This document shows positions 37,473 through 44,569 of a stretch of DNA of 64,000 bases, one piece after another. The translations under genes and the position numbers were made by a program. Origin of the DNA: Erythrobacter sp. SCSIO 43205 (GTDB lineage: Bacteria; Pseudomonadota; Alphaproteobacteria; Sphingomonadales; Sphingomonadaceae). Numbering within the stretch: the first letter of the stretch is position 1; the number at the start of each line of letters is the position of its first letter. The stretch spans positions 1,426,001 to 1,490,000 of the forward strand of contig NZ_CP063202.1 of assembly GCF_019904235.1 (NCBI RefSeq), written 5' to 3'. The notes below the pieces were generated by a model, which was not told the origin of the DNA, searched no databases, and saw nothing but the letters and a program-made list of their open reading frames with translations.

Positions 37473-37646
37473 TTGCAAAATCAAGATATTAAAACGCTTC
37501 TGGACCCTGAAATTGATGCTGTCACAGGCGGCTTGACCGCACAGGGCCCAACGCCGGCTCCGGCGCCAGAAAGCATTCTTTGCTGGCTGACTGGCATTTG
37601 TGCCGATCGCCCCCCGCTGATCACGATCAACCCTGACAAAATCTGA
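37473..37646 (+). CDS. Small double-glycine-leader peptide (TTG start) next to the sensor kinase
   Basis: A 57-residue peptide is read from TTG at 37473, eight bases after GGAGA; the same GGAGA spacing precedes the other leader peptides of the locus. An in-frame extension to 37410 lacks this site. The leader IKTLLDPEIDAVTGG ends in Gly-Gly, the C39 peptidase cut point, and matches the leaders at 39286-40680. The predicted 37-residue core starts LTAQGPTPAPAP and contains CWLTGIC, two Cys that could form a small disulfide loop. Its place directly after the kinase gene suggests a signal peptide for that kinase; bacteriocin is the alternative. A terminator follows at 37692. Confidence 0.7.
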   Translation: MQNQDIKTLLDPEIDAVTGGLTAQGPTPAPAPESILCWLTGICADRPPLITINPDKI

Positions 37647-37691
37647 GGGTGACAGTCGGGCGCGATCACGCGCTTCAAGCTGACAAAAACC

Positions 37692-37719
37692 AAGGGCCGC
37701 TTTCCAGCGGCCCTTTTTT
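37692..37719 (+). terminator. Rho-independent terminator after first peptide gene
   Basis: A 9-base stem AAGGGCCGC/GCGGCCCTT with 6-base loop is followed by TTTTTT. It ends the kinase-peptide transcript. Confidence 0.9.
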
Positions 37720-37756
37720 GTGTACGGGACATAAATCCGGGCGAACCTGTCACTAG

Positions 37757-37775
37757 GTGATGATTGGCTCATCAC
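37757..37775. repeat. Inverted repeat between two facing terminators
   Basis: GTGATGA and TCATCAC flank TTGGC, a perfect 7-base dyad. It lies between the terminators of the convergent peptide and LuxR genes. Possibly a third hairpin; no function can be assigned. Confidence 0.3.
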
Positions 37776-37790
37776 TCTCACCGCGCCAAC

Positions 37791-37815
37791 AAAAAAGGCC
37801 GCTCAATCGGCGGCC
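37791..37815 (-). terminator. Rho-independent terminator of LuxR-type regulator gene
   Basis: Read on the minus strand, GGCCGC-CGATTGA-GCGGCC is followed by TTTTTT, 27 bases after the regulator stop codon. Confidence 0.88.
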
Positions 37816-37841
37816 CTTTCATCGTCTTGTGGTTGCAGGTT

Positions 37842-38486
37842 CTACACCCCGTATTTGCTCGCCAGCGCCGCCGCAGCCGTGCGGGTTTCCACCTTGAGTT
37901 CGCGCAGAAGCGCTGAGACGTGGATGCGCACGGTGAAAGGTGAGATGCCAAGATCAATCGCAATCTGCTTGTTCGAATGCCCTTGAGCAATGCCGCGCAG
38001 CACATCCAGCTGGCGCGGGGTAAGGCCGGAGAACTGCGACACAGAGGTCGTGCCTTCAAGCCCTCCTGCCGCACTGACATTCACAAATTCGCCATTCATC
38101 ACCGCCCTGATTCCATCGCGGATCTGATCCTGGCTCGCAGCCTTGCTGATAAAGCCATCAACCCCTGTCGACATGATGTGGTCAGTCGAGCGCCGGTCAT
38201 CGGCCATCGAGATAATCACAATCGAGGTGAGCGGATATTTGGTTCGCAGCATCGGCACTGCTTTATCAATATCCATACCTGGAAAGCGAAGGTCGAGCAG
38301 GAAAAGCTGCGGATCACCACCAGCGCTCGCGACCTCCAACAACTCTTCAAAGGTGCTGGCGTGCTCCACTTCGATCTCTGGATCGATTTCAGCAAGGATC
38401 GAGGCGACGCCTTCGCGAAAGATGGGGTGATCGTCTGCCACCAGCATCCTTGGCTTATTGGTCGCGTTTTGGCGTTGAACTCTCAC
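37842..38486 (-). CDS. LuxR/NarL-family response regulator
   Basis: This protein of about 214 residues has a receiver domain (MLVADDHPIFREG, phospho-Asp in LFLLDLRFPGMD, Lys in ISKAAS) and a C-terminal LuxR-type helix-turn-helix (LTPRQLDVLRGIAQGHSNKQIAIDLGISPFTVRIHV). The GTG at 38486 lies nine bases after AGGAG and is preferred; an in-frame TTG at 38492 is only three bases from it. It faces the kinase/peptide pair and points away from the peptide cluster, so it is the likely partner of the CHASE2 kinase and regulator of the peptide genes. CCATAG-type boxes occur before its own gene and the kinase. Confidence 0.88.
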   Translation of the reverse strand: MRVQRQNATNKPRMLVADDHPIFREGVASILAEIDPEIEVEHASTFEELLEVASAGGDPQLFLLDLRFPGMDIDKAVPMLRTKYPLTSIVIISMADDRRSTDHIMSTGVDGFISKAASQDQIRDGIRAVMNGEFVNVSAAGGLEGTTSVSQFSGLTPRQLDVLRGIAQGHSNKQIAIDLGISPFTVRIHVSALLRELKVETRTAAAALASKYGV

Positions 38487-38680
38487 AGTCAAATACTCCT
38501 AGACTGCCCTCATAATGCCTTGTCGAGGGGGGCTCGGCCATAGTCCATACACACTATAGAGAAGGCCTTATCCACCGCCAGTCTCACATTCACGGGCCAG
38601 CCGGTTTCTTCTCCATTAAAGCTTCGAAAGCCAGCAAGACCTCTCTTGCCAGCACAGCTTTGCCAGCCAGCACAGGCGCA
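38487..38680. other. Promoter side of LuxR-type regulator, with GCCAGC repeats
   Basis: No gene is seen. CCATAGTCCATAC (38538-38550) and a facing ACTATAG form an imperfect dyad and resemble the kinase promoter boxes. GCCAGC recurs several times (38596, 38630, 38648, 38662), with a last spacing of 14 bases, leading into the CTAG array. Confidence 0.4.
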
Positions 38681-38834
38681 CTAGCGCGGACTATCTAGCT
38701 CGCCAATTCTAGGCGGCTCATTCTAGCCCTGCCAACTTAGCCCAGCCACCTTAGCCCAGCTGGTCTAGCACCCAATTGCTAGCCGGGTCAGTCTAGCAAA
38801 AAGTGTCTAAAACAAATCACCTAAGGCATTGTAA
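38681..38834. repeat. Eleven-unit 14-bp CTAG array
   Basis: Eleven consecutive 14-base units each begin with CTAG (seven units... units 1-4 and 7-9), TTAG (units 5, 6) or CTAA (units 10, 11); a twelfth unit starting CTAT follows. Examples are CTAGCTCGCCAATT, CTAGGCGGCTCATT and CTAGCCCTGCCAAC. The rest of each unit is diverged except for a Cys-codon-free, C-rich tendency (CCAGCC). Since 14 is not a multiple of 3 and CTAG contains TAG on both strands, every frame is closed; the array cannot be coding. CTAG is normally rare in proteobacterial DNA. It lies between the regulator and the peptide cluster and is probably a protein-binding array. Confidence 0.85.
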
Positions 38835-39285
38835 CTATTGATGAAAAAATGGTTTACGGCGATTATCAAATCGTCAGCTAGCGAGGCTGAGCAAAACGAA
38901 AAACCCGCATACGACAATGCACATTGAATTGTTCGCATTTGATCAAGCGGAAGACTCTTTTGCCTCCGGTTCGCCAGCCAGGCGTTCGCGTAAAATGGGC
39001 TTGTTGGCCAGATCGTTTCACACCCCGCAACGGGTCTAAACATTCGATCTTTCCACTCCAGTCCGGGGCCTGCTGGTCCTTTTGCGTGAGCTCTATGAGG
39101 TCGGAAGGAAGCAAATACAGCTCGCGCTTAAGGCGCTTCTTTCCGGCCTCAAGCAAATTCGAAGGGCCACCACAGCCACGAGTGCGGTTGTGACCGGTTC
39201 AAGTTCCAGAGCAGCGCCCCCTTGCGTGGTTCTGGGGGCGGGCAAGCTCGTCTTTTTCAAAGCACTCAGACGTTGGAGAAGAGAC
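38835..39285. other. Long leader region before the peptide cluster
   Basis: About 450 bases without a supported gene. A 28-codon frame (38841-38927, starting MKKWFTAII) has no ribosome site. The region probably carries the promoter and untranslated leader of the peptide cluster. Confidence 0.45.
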
Positions 39286-39426
39286 ATGAAAACTTTGAGC
39301 AAAAATGAAATCGAGAGTGTTGCTGGCGGCTTTCCCGTGGGCGCTCTGCCACTGGTGGTATTTTTTATCCCACGGCCAACCCCCAAGCCAGCCGATGAGC
39401 CCGTAACCGTGGGCATGGCCGACTGA
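39286..39426 (+). CDS. Leader peptide precursor 1 of cluster
   Basis: A 46-residue precursor starts at ATG 39286 after TTGGAGAAGAG. The leader MKTLSKNEIESVAGG ends in Gly-Gly and is nearly the same as those of the next two genes. The predicted core, about 31 residues, has a hydrophobic start (FPVGALPLVVFFI) and a Pro-rich polar end (RPTPKPADEP). It is expected to be cut and exported by the C39 ABC transporter at 42461. Upstream in-frame codons to 39082 are not supported by a start site. Confidence 0.75.
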   Translation: MKTLSKNEIESVAGGFPVGALPLVVFFIPRPTPKPADEPVTVGMAD

Positions 39427-39653
39427 CGATAACCGACCATTTCGCCGAGCTGCGACTGGTGCGGCTCGGCGGGTGAGCTTCGATTTGGTTACCCCGCTTC
39501 GCCGGGTTCTGGCCGACCACAAAATCAACCGCAGCCCGGTCAGACGTTTGGTCCGTGCTTACACAAGACACCTCCAGGCAGACAATCGCGCTGGAGAAAA
39601 CAGAAGCTGTGTCCTCGTCCTGTCCGCGCTGCGCAAACCATTGGAGAAGAGCA

Positions 39654-39857
39654 ATGAAAACTTTGAATACACAGGAAATCGATACCGTAAGCGGTGCGTT
39701 GAGCATCATGCCAATGCCCTTGCCTTACCCCATTCCCGGCCCGCTGCCTCTGCCGCTGCCGATCCCAATGCCAATCCCGGGGCCAAGCCCGCTGCCATTC
39801 CCAATTCCGGGCCCAACCCCTCTGCCGACGCCATATCCAATCCCGCTGCCTTACTAA
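39654..39857 (+). CDS. Leader peptide precursor 2: proline-rich peptide
   Basis: A 67-residue precursor starts at ATG 39654 after TTGGAGAAGAG. The leader MKTLNTQEIDTVSGA is close to those beside it but ends Gly-Ala instead of Gly-Gly. The core of about 52 residues is an alternating Pro-hydrophobic chain (units like PLPLPIPMPIPG, PSPLPFPIPG) with no charged residue, ending in PLPY. Such a sequence would form an extended polyproline helix. It could be an antimicrobial, an adhesive or a surface-active peptide. No homologue is recalled. Confidence 0.75.
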   Translation: MKTLNTQEIDTVSGALSIMPMPLPYPIPGPLPLPLPIPMPIPGPSPLPFPIPGPTPLPTPYPIPLPY

Positions 39858-39988
39858 GGGCAAACGTTCCGGTTCGCGGGTGGTGGTGGCCACCAGGCCA
39901 AGTCGCCGCCCGCGATACCAACCTTTTGGTCAAGGAAGGGCAAAAAGCCCCTGAAGCGAGCTTTTCTGAGACAATTTGGAGACGAGAA

Positions 39989-40129
39989 ATGAAGAATCTC
40001 AACACGCAAGAAGTCGACGCCGTCAGCGGCGGAATGAATCCCGCGATCCTCGTGGTCGTTGGCCCAATCGGTCCACTGTTGGCTGCAGCTGGAGCAGCCA
40101 AAGAGATGGCTGAAACCAGCGAAGACTAA
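39989..40129 (+). CDS. Leader peptide precursor 3 of cluster
   Basis: A 46-residue precursor starts at ATG 39989 after TTTGGAGACGAG. The leader MKNLNTQEVDAVSGG is a clear paralogue of the two before it. The 31-residue core begins MNPAILVVVGPIGPLL, a hydrophobic helix with Gly and Pro, and ends acidic (EMAETSED). This layout resembles class II bacteriocins of the lactobin/cerein type. Export by the C39 transporter is inferred. Confidence 0.75.
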   Translation: MKNLNTQEVDAVSGGMNPAILVVVGPIGPLLAAAGAAKEMAETSED

Positions 40130-40315
40130 TCGCAATGGGTGATGTGCCGGGGCTGAAGCCTCGGCCATCCCAACCAACAAGATCATCGGAATGACCAATC
40201 CCAAACGGTGAAGGTTCTTCCGCAGAATTTCCGCAAGCGCCCCCCGCGCTTCGGGAAGCAGGGAAGTTTTACGCCGGTTTCCCCCCTGCGCCGGCAAACA
40301 CAATGGAGAAGTAGA

Positions 40316-40498
40316 ATGTCAAATATGCAACATGACGCGTTTGCTCAAAACAACATCAAAGAACTCAGCTTCGACGAAGTCGAAGAAGTCAACGGCGGCG
40401 GGCTCCCAGTGGCGCTTTTCGTTGTCTTCGTCGCAGCTCCTTTTGTTGCAGGTGTCATTGATGGCGCAGCTGGCAACGAGAACAAGACTGAAGACTAA
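40316..40498 (+). CDS. Leader peptide precursor 4 of cluster
   Basis: A 60-residue precursor starts at ATG 40316 after GGAGAAG. The leader is longer but ends in the typical IKELSFDEVEEVNGG. The core (about 30 residues) begins GLPVALFVVFVAAPFVAG, hydrophobic enough to insert in a membrane, and ends ENKTED, like precursor 3. In-frame codons upstream to 40208 lack a ribosome site. Confidence 0.75.
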   Translation: MSNMQHDAFAQNNIKELSFDEVEEVNGGGLPVALFVVFVAAPFVAGVIDGAAGNENKTED

Positions 40499-40524
40499 GA
40501 TTATTTATACAAAGGAGAAACAAA

Positions 40525-40680
40525 ATGATCCAAGAACTGAAATTTGACGAAATCGAAGCTGTCGATGGTGCAGGCATTGGCGAAGCGATCATCGAAGCTG
40601 GCCAGAGCGTCGTAGATGCAGCTTATGATGCAGGTCACAAGTTGGGCTCGGCAGTTCGCAGCCTCTTTACTGACGACTAA
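40525..40680 (+). CDS. Leader peptide precursor 5 of cluster (51 residues)
   Basis: A 51-residue frame runs from ATG 40525, after AAAGGAGAAAC, to TAA 40680. The leader MIQELKFDEIEAVDGA matches precursor 4 and ends Gly-Ala. The core of about 35 residues (GIGEAIIEAGQSVVDAAYDA, then a Lys/Arg-containing end) could form an amphipathic helix, unlike the Pro-rich or fully hydrophobic cores upstream. It starts 27 bases after precursor 4 and is followed by a perfect 12-base hairpin. It is short enough to be missed by many gene callers. Confidence 0.75.
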   Translation: MIQELKFDEIEAVDGAGIGEAIIEAGQSVVDAAYDAGHKLGSAVRSLFTDD

Positions 40681-40689
40681 ACTGCTATT

Positions 40690-40723
40690 CGAAGGTGCGC
40701 CGCACTTTGGTGGCGCACCTTCG
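40690..40723 (+). terminator. Strong hairpin after the last peptide gene
   Basis: CGAAGGTGCGCC pairs perfectly with GGCGCACCTTCG around a 10-base loop. There is no T-run, so it more likely stabilises the peptide mRNA or lowers read-through into the transport genes than fully terminates. Confidence 0.6.
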
Positions 40724-40737
40724 ACTAAGGATGTATC

Positions 40738-41067
40738 ATGGAAAAGATTGGTTTTTACATTCCCTTTAACAACATCGCACTGATTGTTCTCTTTACTGTT
40801 TTCATGAGTGTTGCAAACAGCAAATACGATACCATCGTTGTTGTCGCATTCCTGCTATTTTCGGCGGCAATGCTCATCGCGCCGCGCTCAACAAGCCATT
40901 TTATCTATGGGATAGATGTCCATACCGGATGGAAGCAGTTCGCTCTTTATTTCGTTGGAAGTGTCCTGATTTTGCAGCAGAACACATATCAAGTGTTTCA
41001 TGGTCTTGCTGTGGTTGGATACCGCGCAATCGAGATGCTTGTTGTGTCGATACGCTCGTTGGGATGA
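40738..41067 (+). CDS. Small multi-span membrane protein, possible immunity protein
   Basis: This 109-residue protein has three to four hydrophobic segments (IALIVLFTVFMSV, TIVVVAFLLFSAAMLIA, FALYFVGSVLIL, AIEMLVVSI). AAGGA lies six bases before ATG 40738. I do not recognise a family. Its place between bacteriocin-like precursors and the exporter fits a self-immunity protein or an export accessory, but that is inference from context only. Confidence 0.65.
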   Translation: MEKIGFYIPFNNIALIVLFTVFMSVANSKYDTIVVVAFLLFSAAMLIAPRSTSHFIYGIDVHTGWKQFALYFVGSVLILQQNTYQVFHGLAVVGYRAIEMLVVSIRSLG

Positions 41068-41225
41068 GCCGCAATCAGAGTGGCTGCGTTCTCCCTCGTG
41101 TCAATGAGCCAGCTAACCCACTTGCACTATTCCGCATTCTCGCCAAACGCGGCTAGGACACTTCCCACACAAGCCCTCCACGCAGCAGGGGCGCGCATTT
41201 CAGGGAAGGTGCAAAACAAAAACAC

Positions 41226-42458
41226 ATGGCGTCACTATTCCGCACAGAAGTCCTCAATCAGAAGAAGGATCGCCTCTCTGGCGAAGTCTCGATTGCGGTG
41301 CCAATGCCGTGGCAGGTCATTGGCTATCTCATTTTCGGCACGATTATCATTGCGCTGATTTTTCTCAGCCTTGCGAGCTATTCGCGCGTGGAGACTGTTA
41401 CTGGAACCGTCGTGCCGGACCGCGGGGTTGCCTCGATCATTCCCACCCGCGCTGGCACTATCACCGAAGTGATGGTCGATGATGGCGAGCGGGTTGAAGC
41501 GGGCACCACGCTGGTTGCCATTCGCGCTGAAGAGGATGCAGCTTCCGGCCTTTCCGCTGCCGCTTTAACCCAGCAAGCCATCGCTCAGCAGGATGCAAGT
41601 CTCGCAGCCCAGCTTACCGCCGCACAGCGTTCCGCCGATGCGCAGCGCAGCCAGATCGCAGTGCAGGCCGCCGGGCTTCGCACTGAGATTGAACAATTGC
41701 GTTCGCAAATCGCGCTTCAGCAAAATCTCGTGGCTTCCGCTCAACAAAACCTCGATCAGGCGCGCAGCGTGGCAGAGCGCGGGTTTATCAGCCAAGTTGA
41801 TCTCCAACGACGCGAAGACACGCTTTTCTCGCGTCAGCAACAGCTAGCGCAATTGGAGCAATCGCTCACCTCGCGCAGGGCCACTCTCGCCGAGATTTCA
41901 ACCACCGCCGCCAACATCGCAGCTCAGGCACAAAGCCAGGCGGCAGGTATCGCGGCAAGCCGCGCGCAGGTGGCGCAGCAGGCGGCGGGCAATGAGGGCG
42001 CGCGTTCTTATGCGCTCAGCGCGCCCATCACCGGCAATGTGACCGCGCTCACCATGCGGGCCGGGCAAAGGGTGGGGCCGCAAAGTCAGATCATGGCCAT
42101 CGTCCCCGAAGGATCGACCTTGCGCGCGGAACTGAGCGTGCCGAGCCAGGCCATCGGCTTTGTCAAAGTGGGTCAGGAAGTGCGGCTTGCGATCGACGCT
42201 TTCCCCTATCAGCGCTTTGGCACAGTCACTGGAACGGTGCGAACCGTTGCCTCAAGTGCTCTCACCCAGCAGGCACCCAATGGCGCGGTCGTCTCCGTTT
42301 ATCCGGTGGTAGTCGAGCTGCAAGACACTGAAATCAGTGCCTTCGGGCGCATGGAGCAACTCGTGCCGGGCATGACACTCACCGCGCGGATCGTCACCGA
42401 AAAGCAGTCCTTGATTGAGTGGCTGTTTGAACCCCTCTTTGCTGTGCAGAAGCGATAA
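41226..42458 (+). CDS. HlyD-family periplasmic adaptor for peptide export
   Basis: This 410-residue protein has one membrane anchor (about residues 31-52), a lipoyl/barrel half (RGVASIIPTRAGTITEVMVDDGERVEAG), a long Gln/Ala-rich coiled coil (about 95-240), and the second half with YALSAPITGNVTALTMRAGQ. It is the membrane-fusion partner that connects the C39 ABC exporter to an outer-membrane channel. The exporter starts two bases after this stop. No TolC-like gene is in the window. Confidence 0.9.
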   Translation: MASLFRTEVLNQKKDRLSGEVSIAVPMPWQVIGYLIFGTIIIALIFLSLASYSRVETVTGTVVPDRGVASIIPTRAGTITEVMVDDGERVEAGTTLVAIRAEEDAASGLSAAALTQQAIAQQDASLAAQLTAAQRSADAQRSQIAVQAAGLRTEIEQLRSQIALQQNLVASAQQNLDQARSVAERGFISQVDLQRREDTLFSRQQQLAQLEQSLTSRRATLAEISTTAANIAAQAQSQAAGIAASRAQVAQQAAGNEGARSYALSAPITGNVTALTMRAGQRVGPQSQIMAIVPEGSTLRAELSVPSQAIGFVKVGQEVRLAIDAFPYQRFGTVTGTVRTVASSALTQQAPNGAVVSVYPVVVELQDTEISAFGRMEQLVPGMTLTARIVTEKQSLIEWLFEPLFAVQKR

Positions 42459-42460
42459 TT

Positions 42461-44569
42461 ATGGAACTTGATCTTGGATTTCTGACGCGCAGCAAGGTGC
42501 GTCTCATTCGCCAGACGGAAGTTGCCGAGTGCGGGCTTGCCAGTCTTACGATGGTGGCCAATTACCACGGCTTTGACGTTGATCTTGGCACCATGCGGCG
42601 CAAGTATTCGCCTTCTTTGAGAGGCGCGCCTTTGCGGGCTCTCATCGGGCTGGCGGATCAGATCGGTCTCACCCCGCGCGCGGTTAAATTGCCGCTGGAG
42701 GAGCTGCAAAACCTGCATATGCCAGCGGTGCTTCACTGGGACTTGAATCACTATGTCGTGATCGAGGCGGTGAAGGGGGGCAAGGCGCTCATCCATAACC
42801 CCGATGGACGTTCAACCTGGATGCCGCTCACTGAGGTGTCGGACCATTTTACCGGCGTTGCCCTTGAACTGCGGCCCAGCAGCGATTTTGACAAGAAGTC
42901 CCTTCGTGACCGGCTGAAGCTTTCGCAGCTTTGGCAGTCGATGACGGGATTGAAGCGGGCGCTGGTGCAGATTTTGCTGCTCAGCCTCGTGCTGCAAGCC
43001 TTCGTGCTCGCCTCGCCCTATTATATGCAGATCGCGATTGATAATGCGCTGCCTGCACTCGATGGCGATTTGCTAACGGTTTTGGCTATCGGCTTTGGTC
43101 TTTTTACGCTTATCAATGTGATCGCGAGCCTTTTGCGCAGTTTTGTGCTGCTCAATGCCGGAACCAGCGTTGGTTATGGCCTTGCCACCAATATCGCGCG
43201 GCGCTTGTTCCGCTTGCCGATTGAGTGGTTTGAAAAGCGGCACACGGGTGACATCTTGTCACGCTTTCAATCGGTTGCGCCGATCCAGAACCTGCTCACC
43301 CAAGGCGCGGTGGCGGCTCTTGTCGATGGGGTGATGGCAGTCTTCACCCTTGCGGTGATGTTCTTTTACAGCCCGCTTCTGGCGATGATCGCGATTGTCG
43401 CATTCCTCCTTTACGGCGCGGCGCGGCTGATCAGCTTCTCGTTCCAGCGCGAGGCCGAAGAAGCGACCATCATCACCGGAGGTAAAGAGCAGACCACCCT
43501 GATCGAAAGCCTTCGCGGCATGGTCACATTGCGCCTGTTCGGTCGTGAAACATTGCGCCATGCCTTGTGGCAAACGAAGCTTACAGACTCGGTCAATGCG
43601 ACCGTGCGCCTGTCGCGTATCGGCATCTGGCAATCCAGCGCCAACCTGCTCATTTTCGGGATCGAAAACATCCTGACGATCTGGCTCGCGGTCGGATTTG
43701 TCATCGAAGGCGCAGGGTTCAGCGTCGGCATGGTCTTTGCCTATATCGCCTATAAGAACCAGTTCATTTCAAAGTCGGCCGCTCTGATCGATCAGGCGAT
43801 CCAGTTCCGTATGCTGGGCCTTCATCTGGAGCGTCTTTCTGACATTGCCTTGTCGGACGAGGACCGCAGTTTTGCTGATGGCCAGGAAACGCACACCGCA
43901 CTCAAAGGCTCGATCGAGCTTAAGGATATATTCTATCGTTATTCCCCCAGTGACCCGATGGTCTTGCAGGGAGTGAACCTCAAAATCGAGCAGGGCGAAC
44001 ACGTGGCGATCACCGGGCCATCTGGCGGAGGAAAATCGACGCTGCTTAAAATCATGCTGGGCCTGGTTGAGCCCGAAGGCGGCGAAGTGCTGGTCGATGG
44101 TATCCCTTTGCCACGCTTCGGCTACAAAAGCTTTCACCGCCAGGTCGCTGCTGTCCTTCAGGAAGACAGCCTTTTTGCAGGCTCGATTGCCGACAATATC
44201 GCGCTGTTCGATGACGAGGTTGATATGCAGCGTGTGGTGGGAGCAGCGGCGGCTGCGTCAATCCATGAGGATATTGCTGCCATGCCGATGCAGTATGAAA
44301 CGCTGATTGGCGACATGGGTTCGACCCTTTCCGGTGGCCAGAAACAGCGGGTGCTGCTGGCCCGCGCGCTCTACCGCCAGCCCAAAATCCTGTTCATGGA
44401 TGAAGGCACTGCTCACTTGGATAGCAAGCACGAGGCTGCGGTGAACGAGGCGATCAATATGATGGGGATCACGCGCATCATCATCGCGCACCGGCAAGAG
44501 ACGATTGATGCAGCCGACCGGAAACTGGTGCTCGCAGGCGGTGTGTTTCAGGAGGCTGTTCCGGCCTGA
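42461..44569 (+). CDS. Peptidase-containing ABC exporter (C39 type)
   Basis: The protein has 702 residues. The N-terminal C39 peptidase domain is complete: Gln18, Cys24 (QTEVAECGLASLTM), His97 (WDLNHYVVIE) and Asp115 (HNPDGR). A six-helix transmembrane domain follows (about 160-430), then the ATPase with Walker A GPSGGGKST, signature LSGGQKQR and Walker B ILFMDEGTAHLD. Such proteins cut double-glycine leaders and export the core peptide. With the adaptor and six leader-peptide genes this forms a complete inner-membrane export module. Its 3' end overlaps mobA by 22 bases on the opposite strand. Confidence 0.93.
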   Translation: MELDLGFLTRSKVRLIRQTEVAECGLASLTMVANYHGFDVDLGTMRRKYSPSLRGAPLRALIGLADQIGLTPRAVKLPLEELQNLHMPAVLHWDLNHYVVIEAVKGGKALIHNPDGRSTWMPLTEVSDHFTGVALELRPSSDFDKKSLRDRLKLSQLWQSMTGLKRALVQILLLSLVLQAFVLASPYYMQIAIDNALPALDGDLLTVLAIGFGLFTLINVIASLLRSFVLLNAGTSVGYGLATNIARRLFRLPIEWFEKRHTGDILSRFQSVAPIQNLLTQGAVAALVDGVMAVFTLAVMFFYSPLLAMIAIVAFLLYGAARLISFSFQREAEEATIITGGKEQTTLIESLRGMVTLRLFGRETLRHALWQTKLTDSVNATVRLSRIGIWQSSANLLIFGIENILTIWLAVGFVIEGAGFSVGMVFAYIAYKNQFISKSAALIDQAIQFRMLGLHLERLSDIALSDEDRSFADGQETHTALKGSIELKDIFYRYSPSDPMVLQGVNLKIEQGEHVAITGPSGGGKSTLLKIMLGLVEPEGGEVLVDGIPLPRFGYKSFHRQVAAVLQEDSLFAGSIADNIALFDDEVDMQRVVGAAAAASIHEDIAAMPMQYETLIGDMGSTLSGGQKQRVLLARALYRQPKILFMDEGTAHLDSKHEAAVNEAINMMGITRIIIAHRQETIDAADRKLVLAGGVFQEAVPA

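Noticed and set aside
38841..38927. 28-codon frame MKKWFTAII... after the CTAG array
   Set aside because: No ribosome site, no Gly-Gly leader, not kept as a gene; could be re-examined if conserved.
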